A DNA stretch of 64,000 nucleotides from assembly GCA_013400975.1 (NCBI GenBank), contig WBMZ01014044.1, positions 1 through 64,000 on the forward strand, given 5' to 3'. Source of the DNA: Atrichornis clamosus. Lineage: Eukaryota > Chordata > Aves > Passeriformes > Menuridae. Under the pieces are notes generated by a model. It saw nothing but the letters and a program-made list of their open reading frames with translations. It was not told where the DNA came from and ran no database searches. A program made the translations under genes and the position numbers. This document shows positions 28,301 to 40,571 of the stretch, one piece after another; position 1 is the first letter of the stretch, and each line of letters opens with the position of its first letter.

Positions 28301-31300
28301 TTCATATTCCCTCCTTTTTTTTGCAGGGCCTCAGCGTGCCTACTCACATTATCTTGCTGAACATTCAATGCCATATCCTCTTCTTTCAATTTCATCATTA
28401 TATCCACATCCCTCTCGTAGTTTTTAACTTCAGTCAAAGTTCGAGGTATGTAGGCCTTCTTAAATACCTAGCACAATGAAAGGAAACAGACTTACTCATT
28501 TACATACAGTGTTACCATGTTTTTCTTTCCTAACTATGCACCCTTAAGAGAATAATCACAATTAGAGAAACCAAAAATGAGCATGGCAGTTATCCACAAC
28601 CATTTGAACTGCAGAGCTGTTTTTTGGGGGTTTTTTTGCAGGTGTAGACTTAACACGGAACCTACACATTACTGATAGATCATGACTAATAAGGCTCCTT
28701 CCTTAGCGTGACTACCACCAGCCCATTTACAAAATTCTCCAATCATTCCAACTATCTCTTTGCCTATTTGAGTCCTAAGATGATGTATTCCAAGAAATTT
28801 TCTGATGTTTTTATTGTGATGTTTACAATGCCTTCAGGAGGCAACTCCATTGAAATGGACTGCTGGAACTTAATCTCTTTATATAATAATACGTACTTCA
28901 ACCTACACTCCAACTCAAAAATGGTTCCTGCAGCTGTATAGTACAGTAAAAGCTAACTGCCGTAACAACATACTTAAAATTTGTCATGCTTGAAACAGTC
29001 TATCAGCAAACTTATGACCCTACCAGGTCAGAGGCAGGTATTTTGCTTCTCTGTTTCCTGGCATCGGTTCAATCCTGGTACAATTTCAGTACAGTCTGTG
29101 ATCAGTACGGCTTGTGCACACAAAGCAGAGACCCCCACCTCCACAGAGCTGCCCTTAATTAGCTGTACTCTCTGGTGAAGGAAGTGGCACAAGCTACCCA
29201 CAGTCACAGGGGAAGTCTAAGAGAAATAAACTGAACTTAGATGATATGAAACCATTTCTCTTAGAGGTCAGTAACTCATATAAACAAAGGAGTAATTTGC
29301 TTGCAGAAGACGGGCTTGCTACAAAACACCAGCGTCTGACCCTATAGATCAGGAGTTGTATGCTGAGGGTAAACTGGGAAACAAAAAAATCTTCCTGAAG
29401 CAGTTAGCAAAACCTGCTGAGCTCCAAGACAACAAGGAAAGTCTTTGATAAATTAAGTAGTATTGACTACAAAGATAAGGGGGTTATATTGGTTGTTGGT
29501 TTTGGTTTTCTTTTAAACTCTTCTGGAACAGATGGCTAAGACTAAGATAGAAATGGCTGTGTCTTTACATCAAGCCTTTCCAGAACATTAGCAACTTTTT
29601 GTAATGGACTTGAAATGGCTTCACTTAATGTAAAAGCAATGGAAGAACTGTGTTAGACTGGAACTGGAGCTAGGTAAGTTATTTGGTCAATGCACACATC
29701 CAAATAGTCTGCTTCTCTGCCATTAGTCCAAAACCACTGGCATAATCAGATCTCTCCACTCAGTTTTTTTGTTAACTAAACCTGAACTGGGACATATATA
29801 TCAAGGAACCTAGCTAGGAGCAGACAAACGGGTTTAGGAAATGGAATATTTGCCTTCTAACAGGTTATCACTGTCAGCTTTTACACATGGCATCCCTTAA
29901 TACTTCATATCTCAACTAGATCAAGACATCTCAGTATCATAAACAATGTTTTGCTTATCACCAACTGTATATTTTGCCAAAGAAAACAGAACATTTTTCA
30001 TTGTTTAGAAGCAAGGTTAATATTAATTTCATAGCAGGAACAGAAATCCTTACTTCCTCATCCACTTTATCTTGACTGGATCTTTCCTCCTCTGTTCTTT
30101 TCGATGCTATTTCCATTGCCTAAAGAAATACAAACCAATATAAAGTTCTCAGTCTTTAGAATCGCATCAATAACTCTTTAGAATCCCATCCAACTATTCC
30201 CGTCTGCATTTCTCCCTGTACTCCACTGTCACTCACACGCACTCCAGCTTTCCCTATGGGAATGCCTCCAGCGACACCTAATGGTAACCACCCAGTGTGG
30301 GAAGCACACTCACAGCTGCAGATCAGGGCTGTTAACAGAGGGAAAACACACTTGCTGCTCCTCCCAGACCAAATTGTGGCAGGCCCGGCGAGGCTACAGG
30401 ACATACAACACCATTCTCCATATAAGCATGGTTATATTTCTGCTGAGTTTCTCCTTGCCAGAAAGAAAGAACTACCTTAAAGCATCCTGGTTTTAATAGC
30501 ACCTCAAATATACATTTGAGCTTTCATGATTACACTTTCTGAGAAAACATACACTGAAAGTAGTGTCACCCTACAATGGTATAAATGGAAAAGACCTATA
30601 TTCATTTCTGAAGCACTAGCACAACAGTGTCATGTCTCAGCTTCCTTCAATAGTAGGATGTAGAGTAAATGAGATGAAGGAGCTTGAACTAGATCTGATT
30701 TTATTGCTAAAGTCTTCCTACGTAAGCAGCACGGCCATGAGGTTTTACCTTAGACAGGTAGTCATCAATGTTCTCATTTGTGATAGAAGGATCAGTAATA
30801 AATTCAAACAGCTCCCTCACAGTCATCACTGCAACGTTGTGCTTCTGGAAAAAGTCTGCCAGGGAACAAGGGCAGAGACAAAACCCATAAGTAATTACAT
30901 CTAACATAGGCAGCTGTGATGCTAAAGTGACAATTCCAGCAACCCAACAACCCTGATAACTTGGGATAGTCTCAGCAGCATGTACTCCATCATATTGGGT
31001 TTAGTTACCAGATGATTCTTGGCCATCTGAAATAAAACTGTTCATCTTTCAGATGCAACAAATACAGAAAGGAAAAAAACCTGCATAAATATAAAAGCCA
31101 AGTCAGTTTCAGCAGGATCCAGACTTAATGGAATGGGGGCTAATAAGTAAAGAATTTAAGACTGGTGTAGTATTTGCAATAACTAGGATGAAAAAAATGT
31201 ATTTCACATAAGGAACGGACACTTCAAACTTTTGCCAGAGAGAAACAAGTGTCCATTGAAAAACAGCAGTGAATGACACTGAGGACTGCTTAGTAAGCAT

Positions 31301-34300
31301 TCCTACTAAAGTTCACAGAAGATCTTTCACTATGGGAAATTAATCACAGAAAGAGGAAAAAAGACTTAGTTTGGAGGCAGTTCTCAGTGCCCATGGAACC
31401 ATAAGTCTCTGCAATGTTCACAGCTAGGGCAGAATCAGGTGTTTCTTAAGAGTCTCTGTAGGAAAACTAAACAGAGAAAGCTGCAGCGACAGAAAACAAG
31501 CAAAACAACACCAAACCCACTGCAACTCACTGAGACACTAGAATATCTAGGGAGAGCAAGTCAAAACACAAGAATAAAGAGCAAGGGTGCAACCAGCTGA
31601 GCCAGAAAGGAGTTACTAGAAATCCATGAACTGAAAAGGAATAAGGGAAAACTAGCATCCTGAGTATCAAGAGACACATAGCATCAAAATGCACACTTTT
31701 TTGCAGACTTTCAAGCGTCTCTGTAAAATAAGAAAAAAGTCAATCCGAAAAGAAAGGGGGGAAAAAAGCAGCCTCCAATTTTTGTGGGGACACACCCTAC
31801 CAGGAGGTGTGTTATCTGTTACACAACATGTATACTCACACATGAAGACTACACTCTCATGAGAAAAACACCATTGAAGTTAACTTGTTTATCAGAATAC
31901 TGTGACAAGTGATAACATCTCTAATTAATTACTCTATGTCTCGATCCTCTCAGCTGCCCTGGACAAGTAAGTGCAGGGAACTTTATAACACACAGAAACT
32001 GTGCCACCTGAGATGTGGATTCAACTTGCAGAAGGAAACATATCAGTATGTCTGCACAGTATTTTAAGTAAGGGAAGTTAAGATTGGGGTGGGCACTGCT
32101 GCAGACTGGGTCTGATCTCAGGTCTATCCTAAGTCTGAGAATCAGCCACATGAGTCATTTCAGAGAGATAATTTCTAGCAAAATAGGCTGCACTCTTCCA
32201 AACTCAGCGCAGCACACTGCTCCCTGAGGAAATCATGAGAACACAGGAGAGGAAGTATTTTAATGGAATTCCAACAGCTTCTGTTGTGAGCTATAACTAA
32301 AAGAACACAGATGAACAGTTCACTTTGCAAAATAAACCAGCTGTAGGAACAAGGGTTGAAGTGCAGCCCACTCACCATTCACGTTGGCACAATCCTTCCG
32401 CAGGAACTCCAGGGCGTGAGGGTGGTCGTGCTCCACAGACTGAGACACATCAATGATGTACACGTCCCCACCGTGGTACCTGCCAAAACACCCACACAGA
32501 GCTGCACTAACTCCACAGGATTACTGAACAAAGCATGCTTCAAACTTAAGAACCAGCAAAAAAATCCTAACTTCGTTCTATAGCATGCATCTTGCATGTT
32601 AGGGCCAGGGTGACTTTTTTCAGCCAACCTTTTCCCTCCTCTACTCAAGCTGTATAATAAACTTAAAAGAAAAATAGTATGTTTATGACCACAAAAAGCA
32701 GAGAAGAGCTGGAAAAAAAAACCCAGACAGAAAAAAAAATTAGAGAAATGGTACCGTACTAATTTTGTCACCAGTTGAGGGTTTTTTTCTGGTTGTGAGG
32801 GGGGTTTGTTGTGTTCCAGCTTCTTTTTTTTTATTGTATTTGTATTTGGGGGGGGGGTTTGTTTGTTTGCCTGTTGCGTTTTTTTAACAGAGAAAGCTCA
32901 GATCTGGGTTAAAAGGTATGTAATGAATTACATAAGTTACAAAACCCAGTAAGGAAAAGGACCCCACCCTCCCTGAAAGGTAGATTAGCACTCTCACACA
33001 GAGGCTGCCAATGCCTACAACTTAGATGTCACAATTCAGAGCAAGGATTAAAAACATACAGCATATTAAATTCACTGAGATCTGCATGAACAAGTCTGGC
33101 ATCTTGGTACATCCTCCTCATGTACTGGATGATTTGTAGGTACAGCTCCCGGACTTTGGAATCAGATAACTGAGCATTCTTCAGAAGAGGAGCAGGCCTT
33201 GAAATTACAATACAAATAACAGAAAGTAAACACTTTTTCCTTCTTCATACCAGCTGCAAATTCTTTAATTGCTGTGCCTGATCTTTTCACTCTCTAAGTA
33301 TGTGAAGCAAGCCAGCATGAGCAACCAAGTGCAAGGAGCCAGCAGGAAGGGCAGCAAAACTTGCTACATGCTTGCCAAAGATGCTGGAGCTCTATTTCCC
33401 ATGTCAGCTAATTAGGACAATGCTACATTAATGTCTGTACTACAGAACTATGAGCTATCTTCATGTATGATTAGAAAGCCTTTCCAGCCTTAATCTCTGG
33501 TGAAGCCACTTTATTAACTGATTTTGCACGCAAAATGATGTTTCAGAATCACACAGATTGCCTGCAGTTGTAGCTGGCAAATGTCTGGGTATTCCATGGG
33601 TCACATGCACATGTAAGAATAACATGTTAACTTTACAAGCCTGAAGTAACTGTATTCAGAGGGTTGGTCTGTCTGCTTTTAATACACCTTTGGGAAAAAG
33701 CTACTACTAAATTTAAAAAATACCCAAACAAACAAAAAACCGTATTTTCTAAGGATACTTACCTATCACCTTTACCAATAAAGCCCATGACAAGCACATG
33801 ACTCCTTAGCATAATTGGCTCTGGGCAAGGTATCTGGGCTGTATTCAACCTGAAACACAGGAACAAAGCCCCCCAAAAAATAAAATCAAACTCTATTTGC
33901 TTTGCTGTAGTACATAAAGAGGATCTGTCGCTTTAAACATAATACACAGTGAGAGCTCAGGAAACTCTCACTTGTGAAGAACAACTAGGAAATGCATAAA
34001 AAAAGCCACAACCATTCTGACCCTTTTCTAAACATTCCTGTGTCAAAGAATCTTTACACAGCTCAGGTTAATCCTAGATTAACCTATATCACACAGCATG
34101 CTGCTACTCAACAGCAGCTATTTCTAGCTTTTCCTTGCTGTTCAGTCATGTCAGACAGAGTTCAGACACTGAAGAGCTTAGAGCATTAGCAGCAAAACAA
34201 AAGAAAATCTTTATTCTTCCCTCCCCTTTCATTTCTCTCCCAGAAGCTCAAGACATTTTTCTGAACAATCCAGAGACCCTAAAAGGTAGTGATAGTCACA

Positions 34301-37300
34301 GTCCAGCAATAGGAGAGTATCCCCTATAAACTTAAAAGTTTCAGTTACATCTGCATGATGAAATAAAAACTGGAAAAATCACCTTATTAAATTCCTCATT
34401 TCTTTTTCGGCCCATGTCTTCACCATTTTTCTTGGGTTGCCTTTGCAGTATCCATGACGGAATCTTTAAATAAACAAATAAAAGACAACAGGGACTCAGC
34501 CTATCAATGCAGTATGAGCACCAGTGATTTACCAACTGTCAAACAAACCCTCTTCCCCAGTGAAACCAGGCAGAAGTCAAACTCACCTGAATTCACCACT
34601 CACATACTTATCCCGATCTTTAAACATCAGAATAGAGGTTTTGTAAATCTTTATTGCTCTGTTCTCTCCATTTGCAGTACTGGCATGATATACATTAGCC
34701 TATCAGATTATAAAGAGAAGAAATAACATTAAGGAAAAGCTCTTTAGAGCAACATAATCTCTCTCTTCTCATTCTGACACCTGGAAAAGATCTGATCTCA
34801 CCCCACCCCTATGTGCACCCAGCTGAAGGAGACTGCACACAAGGGCAATCCTTTTTCCCTGAGAGGCAGCTGACAGGAAGAATGAAAGATGGGGCAGGGC
34901 TGCAGCAATGTCCACAGAACAAAATCAACGCTGCACAAGAAAACCGTGCCTCATCTACACTTTGGAGACTGAAACAGGCCCTTGTGTCAAGGGTTGAACT
35001 TGAGCCTGGGCACTATTTAGGCCCTAAAACATGGCCCAAATACCTCACATTTTTACCTCCACACATGGTGGAAGTACGTCTTTAATCAGAATTACCTGGA
35101 TTTGTATGTTTCTTCATTGAATACCATGTATATACATCACTTTGCCAAAAATTTTGGTTGAAAGATGAAATTAATAAGATTCACAAATTTAAGATAATAT
35201 TAAAGCATTCTTATATATCTTTCATACTTGGGAAAATTGGTTTCCTTTAGGATAAATAAGTTGCCTTTTACCTTAAGATAACTTCCGACCAATCAAGCAA
35301 CACAAAAAAATGTAGAACTAAACTCAAGTATTTCACTACATCTTCTGAGCACCATATATTTCCACCTAGCTTGCTGGAAAAAAAAAAAGCCTACTATATC
35401 ATTTGCAATAAAACTTACTTCTTTCCCTGTGCTGATGCAGCCATTGATTTCTGATATGATACCTCTAGATAGCATCTTGAACAGAATAATTCGGGTCCTT
35501 GGATCCAACACCTTAAATTTAATACAGAAAAGTCAGCAGAGGACAAAACCTAAGAATACTGTCCAGTCTTAGTATCATACTAAGGGACTCTTGGCATCAG
35601 ACTATCCTCAAGGATCAAATGATAATCCAAACAGTAACCACTCGGAATTTTGCTATGAATCTAGAATGATATTTCACTTTTTCTTCCAAAATTACTACTT
35701 TTTCTTTTTTTTTACACTAAGCATATGTCTTTGAGCTAGCTACAGAAGAGAAAAGAGAGTCATTTCCCACCCATAGTTGCATTAAATGATTTACAATAAG
35801 ATTTTTCTTGGGATACAGCTACCATAACTGAAATAGAACACCCACATGAACTTGGGCCAGAAATAGTTCAGTCTTGCTAAAGAAGAAAAAAAAGAAAAAG
35901 GCAAACCCAGCATTTTTTCTTGTTCTTTGGAATTTAATACAAGGTTAAAATGGAATTCTGCATTGCATATAAGAACAAATCACAATGTTAAGCACAAAAA
36001 TGAGCTCTAAAATGTTTATGGAACCAAGTACAACCTTCATGCATGAAAAAAACAAAGGAACAACAGGTCTCTCCAGGATAATAATGGAAACAGAATTCCA
36101 AAGCAAAACTCTGTTCCTGCTTCATCTGTTTTATAATTGATTCCAAAATTCTATGTTATTTGTTGTGGCCAAAAGGGAAATTTGATGAACAAAGTACTTA
36201 CCTGTTCTACTGTTGCTCTGTCTGACTTGTCTTTGACTCGGTACCTAGCAGAAGTGAAAATAAAATGCTAGAATCCCACATATGGGTTCAGTACTTTGAC
36301 AGAGCAAACCATGACGTTCTGTGTCAAAGGTAAAATGACAGCCTCAAGAATTAAGGCTTTCAGTTCATACAAAAGCAAAGGCTTCTCCTGCAGACAGAGG
36401 GATGAAAAAGAAAAAACCCAAAAAACCACCACCACCATAAACATCAGAACCCTTCACTTTCGTAGATATCTTCTTGCCTCTGCTGAATTATGCTCAGTCA
36501 GGAGGAAACAGTATTGGTCTTTACAACTTGGGGCTGTAAGCTGCAGGACTAATAATAAAAAAAATAATCTTAAAAAGAAATACTTTTCCCTCACCAATCA
36601 GTAGGAGCCTTCAGAAGGCCTCCAATACCTTTTGAGCTCAGCTGCTCAAGGATCTCTGTTTAGAAATAAAAAAGAGTACCAGAGATAAAAGGGTCTTTTC
36701 TAGGGGAATGACACCCCTGTTTTACTACACCAGCACAATAAGATGTGCAACCAGTGACAAAAGAATCAAAACTTTGGGATGATTTAGACAACTGATTTGG
36801 AAACCAAAAAGTTTAAGATCAAAGCACAGACTACTTCTAAGTTTCATTTTTCTTAACAAACTTATTTAAATAAGAAAAGAAGCACTATGCTTCTGGGTCC
36901 AAATTATTTGAGTGAAAATAGAACCACAAGTAATACTCACATGTCTGCTTCCTTCTGTCTAGACTTTTCTGTGACTCTGTTTATAACAGAGTCATCAAAA
37001 TTTAGCTTGTCTGAAAAACACGTAAGAAGAAATTAAAAAAAAACCCAAAACCCAAAGAAGTTTCCTACACACCAGGGCTAACCAAGCACTTCACTCTGCT
37101 TGCATTTCAAAGTAGGACTATAATGTAACAACACACATGAGCGAGACAGTTCCACAGACTTGGAGATGTGATGCCACCCAGAGGTTGGTGGTAGCCTATC
37201 CAAAAGGTAGCCTTTTGGATAACATCTCACCATTAAATTTGTTCACTCTTCTCCTATCACAATCAAGTGCCGTTTTTCTTAACACAATAAGCCATGGCCT

Positions 37301-40300
37301 CCCAGATTCTCTCTGACAATGCACTTAAAGTGTTTGATTAAATGCTAAATGTAAAAAAGCTTCTGTATTTGTCTACAAATACCAGCAAACTTCACTTATT
37401 TCTTACTCTTGTTTCTTAGGAAAACACAACCTCTGATCATTACCCTGTCAAATGGGGCCAATCACAGTTACCCTTACTCATAACAGGTTGTGCTGAGCAG
37501 CCATTTCCATCACAGGATAAGCATCAAACTACACCACCTAGGACACCAGCCTCTTCACTGATCACAGAAACTCTGCCCCTGGGAGAGAACTGTTGCATAA
37601 TGTATCCCCCTCATCCAACAGGGGACTGCAATCATCTAGAAAATGTAGCTTTGGTGGCAGCTGTGAGAATGACCAACATCACAACGGAGAGTTGACACCT
37701 TCCCTCCACCCAAATAGTTTGTTCCTACAGAGAAGATAGGGAAGAAAGAATTTATATTGTCTGGAGAAGTCAAGGAGAAAGAAAAAACCCCAACAGAACA
37801 GCCACATGGCTCTGAAGGTAGAGAGAAAGGGGTATGATAGCCAGTTAATGAAGACTAAAGGCAACTTCAAGTATACAAAAGCCATTTTTAATCCGTTTGG
37901 CAATGGTTAACTCACTCATTCCAGTGAGTTCTGGCTTAACACAAGCAGAATTAGCCATAACAATGCAAGTATACTCACCTAAATTAATTTTGTGTTCAAA
38001 TTTTCTTAAGACCTTGCCTGCAGGGGTGGACAGTTTTGCTGAAGAGCAATTAGGGGTCTGTCTATTTGCCTGAAACAAAGTATTTGTTAACATAAGTCAC
38101 CTCCTGTCCACAGCCCTTTGAAATACAAACAATATCATTCAAAGTCATCTCAAATGCCTTTGCCTAAAGCTCTAACAAGAAAACCACAAGGGGTGAGGTA
38201 ACAGATAAGGATTAACACCAGATTTTACTTAATTCTAGAAGAGAAAATACAGGTAACGCATCAGTTAAAATTCTAAAAGTGGCCCAAATCAGGCTTATTT
38301 CTAGTCTAGGAAGCTGCAAGTCTCTCATATAGCACTTTCTCTAGTTGTAAAAGGAAAAGAACAGCAGACAGAAAAAAGGAATAAATTAAGAGAAAAAAAG
38401 TGGAGGTAATGAACAGAGAAAACTTTCCAAGATTCTGTCTTTTCTTAGAGGTAGTTCTCTCCAAACACAACTAACACCTGAACATGATTTCACCAACACT
38501 GGACAGCATAAACCTCTAACTAAAGGCAAGAATAAAGCACTGTCAGACATGATATGCTGTGATCAGAACCACTCCAGTTGATCTCAACTGTTCTGCTAAG
38601 TCGATATCAATAAGAAAAATGAGGTTTAGAACCTCTAGTGTCCAACCTAATGTGAGAACTAGCATCCTTCTTACCTTCACATGTGCTTTTCATTCTCCAC
38701 AACACTAGAGTTTCTATGCCAACAGCATACACTCTACATTAATTTACTTTTAGCACCTCCCCCTATTTCCTGTACTTTTTTTTTTTTCCTCCTTCACTAT
38801 TAAGTCAAAAATATAACCTGTCTCACCCTGGGTATGACTAGGAGGTATGGTATTAAATTAAATACAATAGATTGTATTGTATGGTAATAAATTAAATAGA
38901 AAGGATGGGGAAGATGCTCAGAAACACAGAGGACAAATATCAAAAAGTAAGGAACATCAGTAGAGATGAAAGTGGGCAAAGAAAGAGAAGTTGAGAAACA
39001 GGGAACAGAAGGAAACTGTAGTGATAAAGACAATCCAGCAACAGGGTTTCAGACAAGAAAATCAAATGGAGCCCTGACTACAATGTACATACATGTGGCA
39101 TATCAGAGGAACAGACTCAAAGGCAGGCAATTCTCTCAAGGTAAAAATTCTGCTTGCATTTATCCTCAACATAACACTAACAAAGAACAGCCTTCAGGTT
39201 AGCCCCGTTTGCTCTTAGGCACCCTCGAGGCTCACAGAAAAGCCTCCAACATACCTGTGGATTGCATCCACCAGCAGCATTGTGGCGCTTCATGAGTCTT
39301 CCCACCTCATCATCCCAGTCCCAGTCTTCATCTTCCTCTTCATCATTGATTTCATCATCACCATCTCCTTCCTCAGTGTCAACTTCCTCACACGTGCATG
39401 ACTGGCAGTTCTCAGGAACTTCACCCTCTTTGCATGTTTCTGTGTCTGCTGTAGATTCACTTGAAAGAAACACAGATGATTGTTACAGACACCAAAAATT
39501 CAATACACTTATCCTAACGAAGGATTTTACATTTTTACTCATGTCTTAATTCACTGTGTCCAGTTCTGGGGCCCTCAATTCAGGAAAGACATTGAGGTGC
39601 TGGAACGTGTCCAGAAAAGGACAATGGAGTTGGTGAAGGGTCTGGAGCACAAGTCCTATGAGAAGTGTCTAAGGGAGCTGGGGGTATTTTACCTGGAGAA
39701 AAGGAGCCTGAGGCAGATACTTATCGCTCTCTACAACTGCCTGAAAGAAGAGTGTAGCCAGGTGGGGGTCGGCCTTTTCTCACAGGCAACAAGCGACAGG
39801 ACAGGAGGACATGGCCTAAAGTTGCACCACGGGAGGGTTAGGTTGGACATCTGGAGGAATTTCTGTACAGAAAGGGTGATTAGACATTGGAATGGGCTGC
39901 CCAGAGACGTGGTGGAGTCACCATCCCTGGTGGTGTTTACGGTAAGACTGGACGTGGCACTCAGTGCCGTGGTGGTGTTGGATCATAGGTTGGACTCGAT
40001 GATCACAGAGGTCTTTTCCAACCGAACTGATTCTGTGATTCTGCAATGCCAGTACTGTGCCACGCTTTTCTGCCAGAACAAGTACATTCTAAAGCAGCAC
40101 ACATAATGGAAAACGAAAGCCGAAAGACACATGCAGCCTTTCCTCTCACCTCCTGCTGTAATTCGGGCAGCACCCCCCGTCCTCCCTTCCCCGCTGCTGG
40201 GAGAGTTCCAGGGCTACTCCCCGCCCCGCTCCGCGTGTTCACCCGGCCGCGCCCGAGGCCCAGCCCCTCCAGCGCCCCCAGCCCCGGCTCCTCGGCACAC

Positions 40301-40377
40301 CCTCACCTGTCCGAGCAGTCCGCATCGTCAAACTGCCCGGGCACGACCTGGCTCATCACCAGGGCTCGGTAATCCAT
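25264..40377 (-). CDS. RIOK1: RIOK1, RIO kinase 1 (complete, 17 coding exons, 571 aa)
   Basis: Atypical serine/threonine kinase/ATPase that binds late pre-40S particles in the cytoplasm, helps release assembly factors, and binds PRMT5 through its N-terminus (family knowledge). Coding exons in transcript order: 40377-40307, 39459-39255, 38069-37979, 37010-36941, 36244-36202, 35511-35419, 34699-34587, 34463-34383, 33849-33763, 33197-33060, 32479-32376, 30855-30749, 30119-30054, 28467-28348, 28063-28010, 27052-26891, 25374-25264. Every junction is GT-AG and phases sum to 1716 nt with no internal stop. Visible motifs: N-terminal [10 protein letters not shown]; acidic [12 protein letters not shown] in exon 2; P-loop STGKEANVY (about 187-195); ATP lysine in AIKIYK (K208); catalytic HADLSEFN (D324); metal-binding IIDVSQ (D341); Lys/Arg-rich tail ending KKGK. 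These residue numbers equal the human ones as I recall them. The frame is open upstream of the chosen ATG, but MDYR is the conserved start and its context (GCCATGG) is strong. Confidence 0.98.
26891..27052 (-). CDS. RIOK1: RIOK1 coding exon 16 (poly-Asp tract)
   Basis: Acceptor CTTGCAG|ATTCCT, donor AAAAAG|GTCAGC, a less common donor. Encodes [10 protein letters not shown], then SH followed by eight Asp (about 498-505), [11 protein letters not shown] and onward to GMDKK. The poly-Asp comes from a GAT repeat; human has an acidic but not homopolymeric stretch here. Confidence 0.96.
28010..28063 (-). CDS. RIOK1: RIOK1 coding exon 15 (54 nt)
   Basis: Acceptor GGAGTAG|ATTCTC, donor CAGAAG|GTGAGA. 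Encodes [18 protein letters not shown], almost identical to human. Confidence 0.96.
28348..28467 (-). CDS. RIOK1: RIOK1 coding exon 14
   Basis: Acceptor GTGCTAG|GTATTT, donor GATAAT|GTGAGT. Encodes [20 protein letters not shown] and onward to ALNVQQDN, a conserved segment after the kinase domain. Confidence 0.97.
30054..30119 (-). CDS. RIOK1: RIOK1 coding exon 13
   Basis: Acceptor TCTTTAG|GCAATG, donor GAGGAA|GTAAGG. Encodes [20 protein letters not shown] then EE. Confidence 0.96.
30749..30855 (-). CDS. RIOK1: RIOK1 coding exon 12
   Basis: Acceptor CTGGCAG|ACTTTT, donor TCTAAG|GTAAAA. Encodes [19 protein letters not shown], then [15 protein letters not shown], the end of the C-lobe. Confidence 0.97.
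32376..32479 (-). CDS. RIOK1: RIOK1 coding exon 11 (metal-binding loop)
   Basis: Acceptor TGGCAG|GTACCAC, donor GAATG|GTGAGT. Encodes [20 protein letters not shown] and onward to CANVN. D341 is the metal-binding Asp that forms the phospho-aspartate intermediate in RIO kinases (family knowledge). Confidence 0.98.
33060..33197 (-). CDS. RIOK1: RIOK1 coding exon 10 (catalytic loop)
   Basis: Acceptor TTTCAAG|GCCTGC, donor ATGCT|GTATGT. Encodes [10 protein letters not shown] through [12 protein letters not shown], including the catalytic Asp324 and Asn329 of the RIO catalytic loop. Confidence 0.98.
33763..33849 (-). CDS. RIOK1: RIOK1 coding exon 9 (hinge)
   Basis: Acceptor TTTCAG|GTTGAA, donor GATAG|GTAAGT. 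Encodes [20 protein letters not shown], then MGFIGKGD, the hinge between lobes. As I recall it, human reads MSFIGKDDMP here, so this bird has G for S, G for D, and R (from the next junction) for M. Confidence 0.97.
34383..34463 (-). CDS. RIOK1: RIOK1 coding exon 8
   Basis: Acceptor TTTAAAG|ATTCCG, donor AATAAG|GTGATT, a weaker donor than its neighbours. Encodes [20 protein letters not shown] then EMRNLI, the RIO-specific flexible-loop region. Confidence 0.97.
34587..34699 (-). CDS. RIOK1: RIOK1 coding exon 7 (ATP-binding lysine)
   Basis: Acceptor CTGATAG|GCTAAT, donor TTCAG|GTGAGT. Encodes ANVYHAS, then [20 protein letters not shown]208 in AIKIYK is the ATP-binding lysine of the RIO1 family. 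Confidence 0.98.
35419..35511 (-). CDS. RIOK1: RIOK1 coding exon 6 (N-lobe, P-loop start)
   Basis: Acceptor AATTTAAG|GTGTTGG, donor AAAGAA|GTAAGT. Encodes [17 protein letters not shown], then GCISTGKE: the start of the RIO domain and the first half of its phosphate-binding loop. Confidence 0.98.
36202..36244 (-). CDS. RIOK1: RIOK1 coding exon 5 (43 nt)
   Basis: A 43-nt exon with acceptor CTGCTAG|GTACCG and donor GAACAG|GTAAGT. Encodes [14 protein letters not shown] after completing Met145/146 across the junction. Confidence 0.96.
36941..37010 (-). CDS. RIOK1: RIOK1 coding exon 4
   Basis: Acceptor TTTTCAG|ACAAGC, donor GACAT|GTGAGT. Encodes [19 protein letters not shown] then KEAD. The exon closely matches the human protein at this place. 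Confidence 0.97.
37979..38069 (-). CDS. RIOK1: RIOK1 coding exon 3
   Basis: Acceptor TTTCAG|GCAAAT, donor TTTAG|GTGAGT. Encodes [12 protein letters not shown], then [12 protein letters not shown], matching the conserved linker before the RIO domain. Confidence 0.97.
39255..39459 (-). CDS. RIOK1: RIOK1 coding exon 2 (acidic region)
   Basis: Acceptor TTTCAAG, donor CACAG|GTATGT. Encodes residues 24-92: a Glu/Asp-rich low-complexity stretch with the DWDWDDEVG signature, then AAGGCNPQ. The same acidic/WDWD segment is present in human RIOK1. The longer open frame around the exon is intronic chance extension. Confidence 0.96.
39547..40045 (+). mobile_element. CR1 LINE, 3' end of ORF2 plus 3' UTR, in RIOK1 intron 1
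   Basis: The plus-strand frame reads [20 protein letters not shown], then [30 protein letters not shown] and [20 protein letters not shown], the familiar C-terminal part of avian CR1 ORF2. The copy ends in the CR1 hallmark TTGGACTCGATGATCACAG and repeated GATTCTGTGATTCTG. The frame is open across the retained part, suggesting a fairly young, 5'-truncated copy. It lies antisense to RIOK1 and fills most of the 847-bp first intron. Confidence 0.93.
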
Positions 40378-40570
40378 GGCGACGGCGGGCAGGAGCCAGG
40401 ATACCCACGGCACGCACGCCCCGGCACGGCCGCTACGGCGCCGCCAGAGGGACAAAAAGTGTCGCGGGCGGGCGAGGTTGGGATGCACCCGTACCTGCTC
40501 CCGTCCTCGGCCTCTTCCCGGGATCCGGCGGGAGGAGAGGCTGGTGCCGAGCCACGGGGAAGCCGGAGAG
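40150..40570 (-). promoter_or_regulatory. RIOK1: RIOK1 CpG-island promoter / 5' UTR region
   Basis: A sharp GC- and CpG-rich block covers the RIOK1 first exon and about 190 bp upstream, in otherwise AT-rich DNA. No TATA box is evident. In human, RIOK1 and CAGE1 start back to back from one region (established gene order), so this island may once have been bidirectional. A CCGCCAGAGGGA string at 40,441-40,452 resembles a CTCF core with one mismatch. Confidence 0.75.
40307..40377 (-). CDS. RIOK1: RIOK1 coding exon 1
   Basis: Encodes residues 1-23, [20 protein letters not shown] and onward, the short conserved N-terminal segment used for PRMT5 binding in mammals (family knowledge). The ATG lies in a GTCGCCATGG context inside a CpG island. 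Donor is GACAG|GTGAGG. Ends in phase 2. Confidence 0.97.
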
Positions 40571-40571
40571 G

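Noticed and set aside
39480..40106. 208-codon plus-strand open frame as a host protein gene
   Set aside because: Its residues are the CR1 ORF2 C-terminus followed by translated CR1 3' UTR, so it is a transposon fragment.
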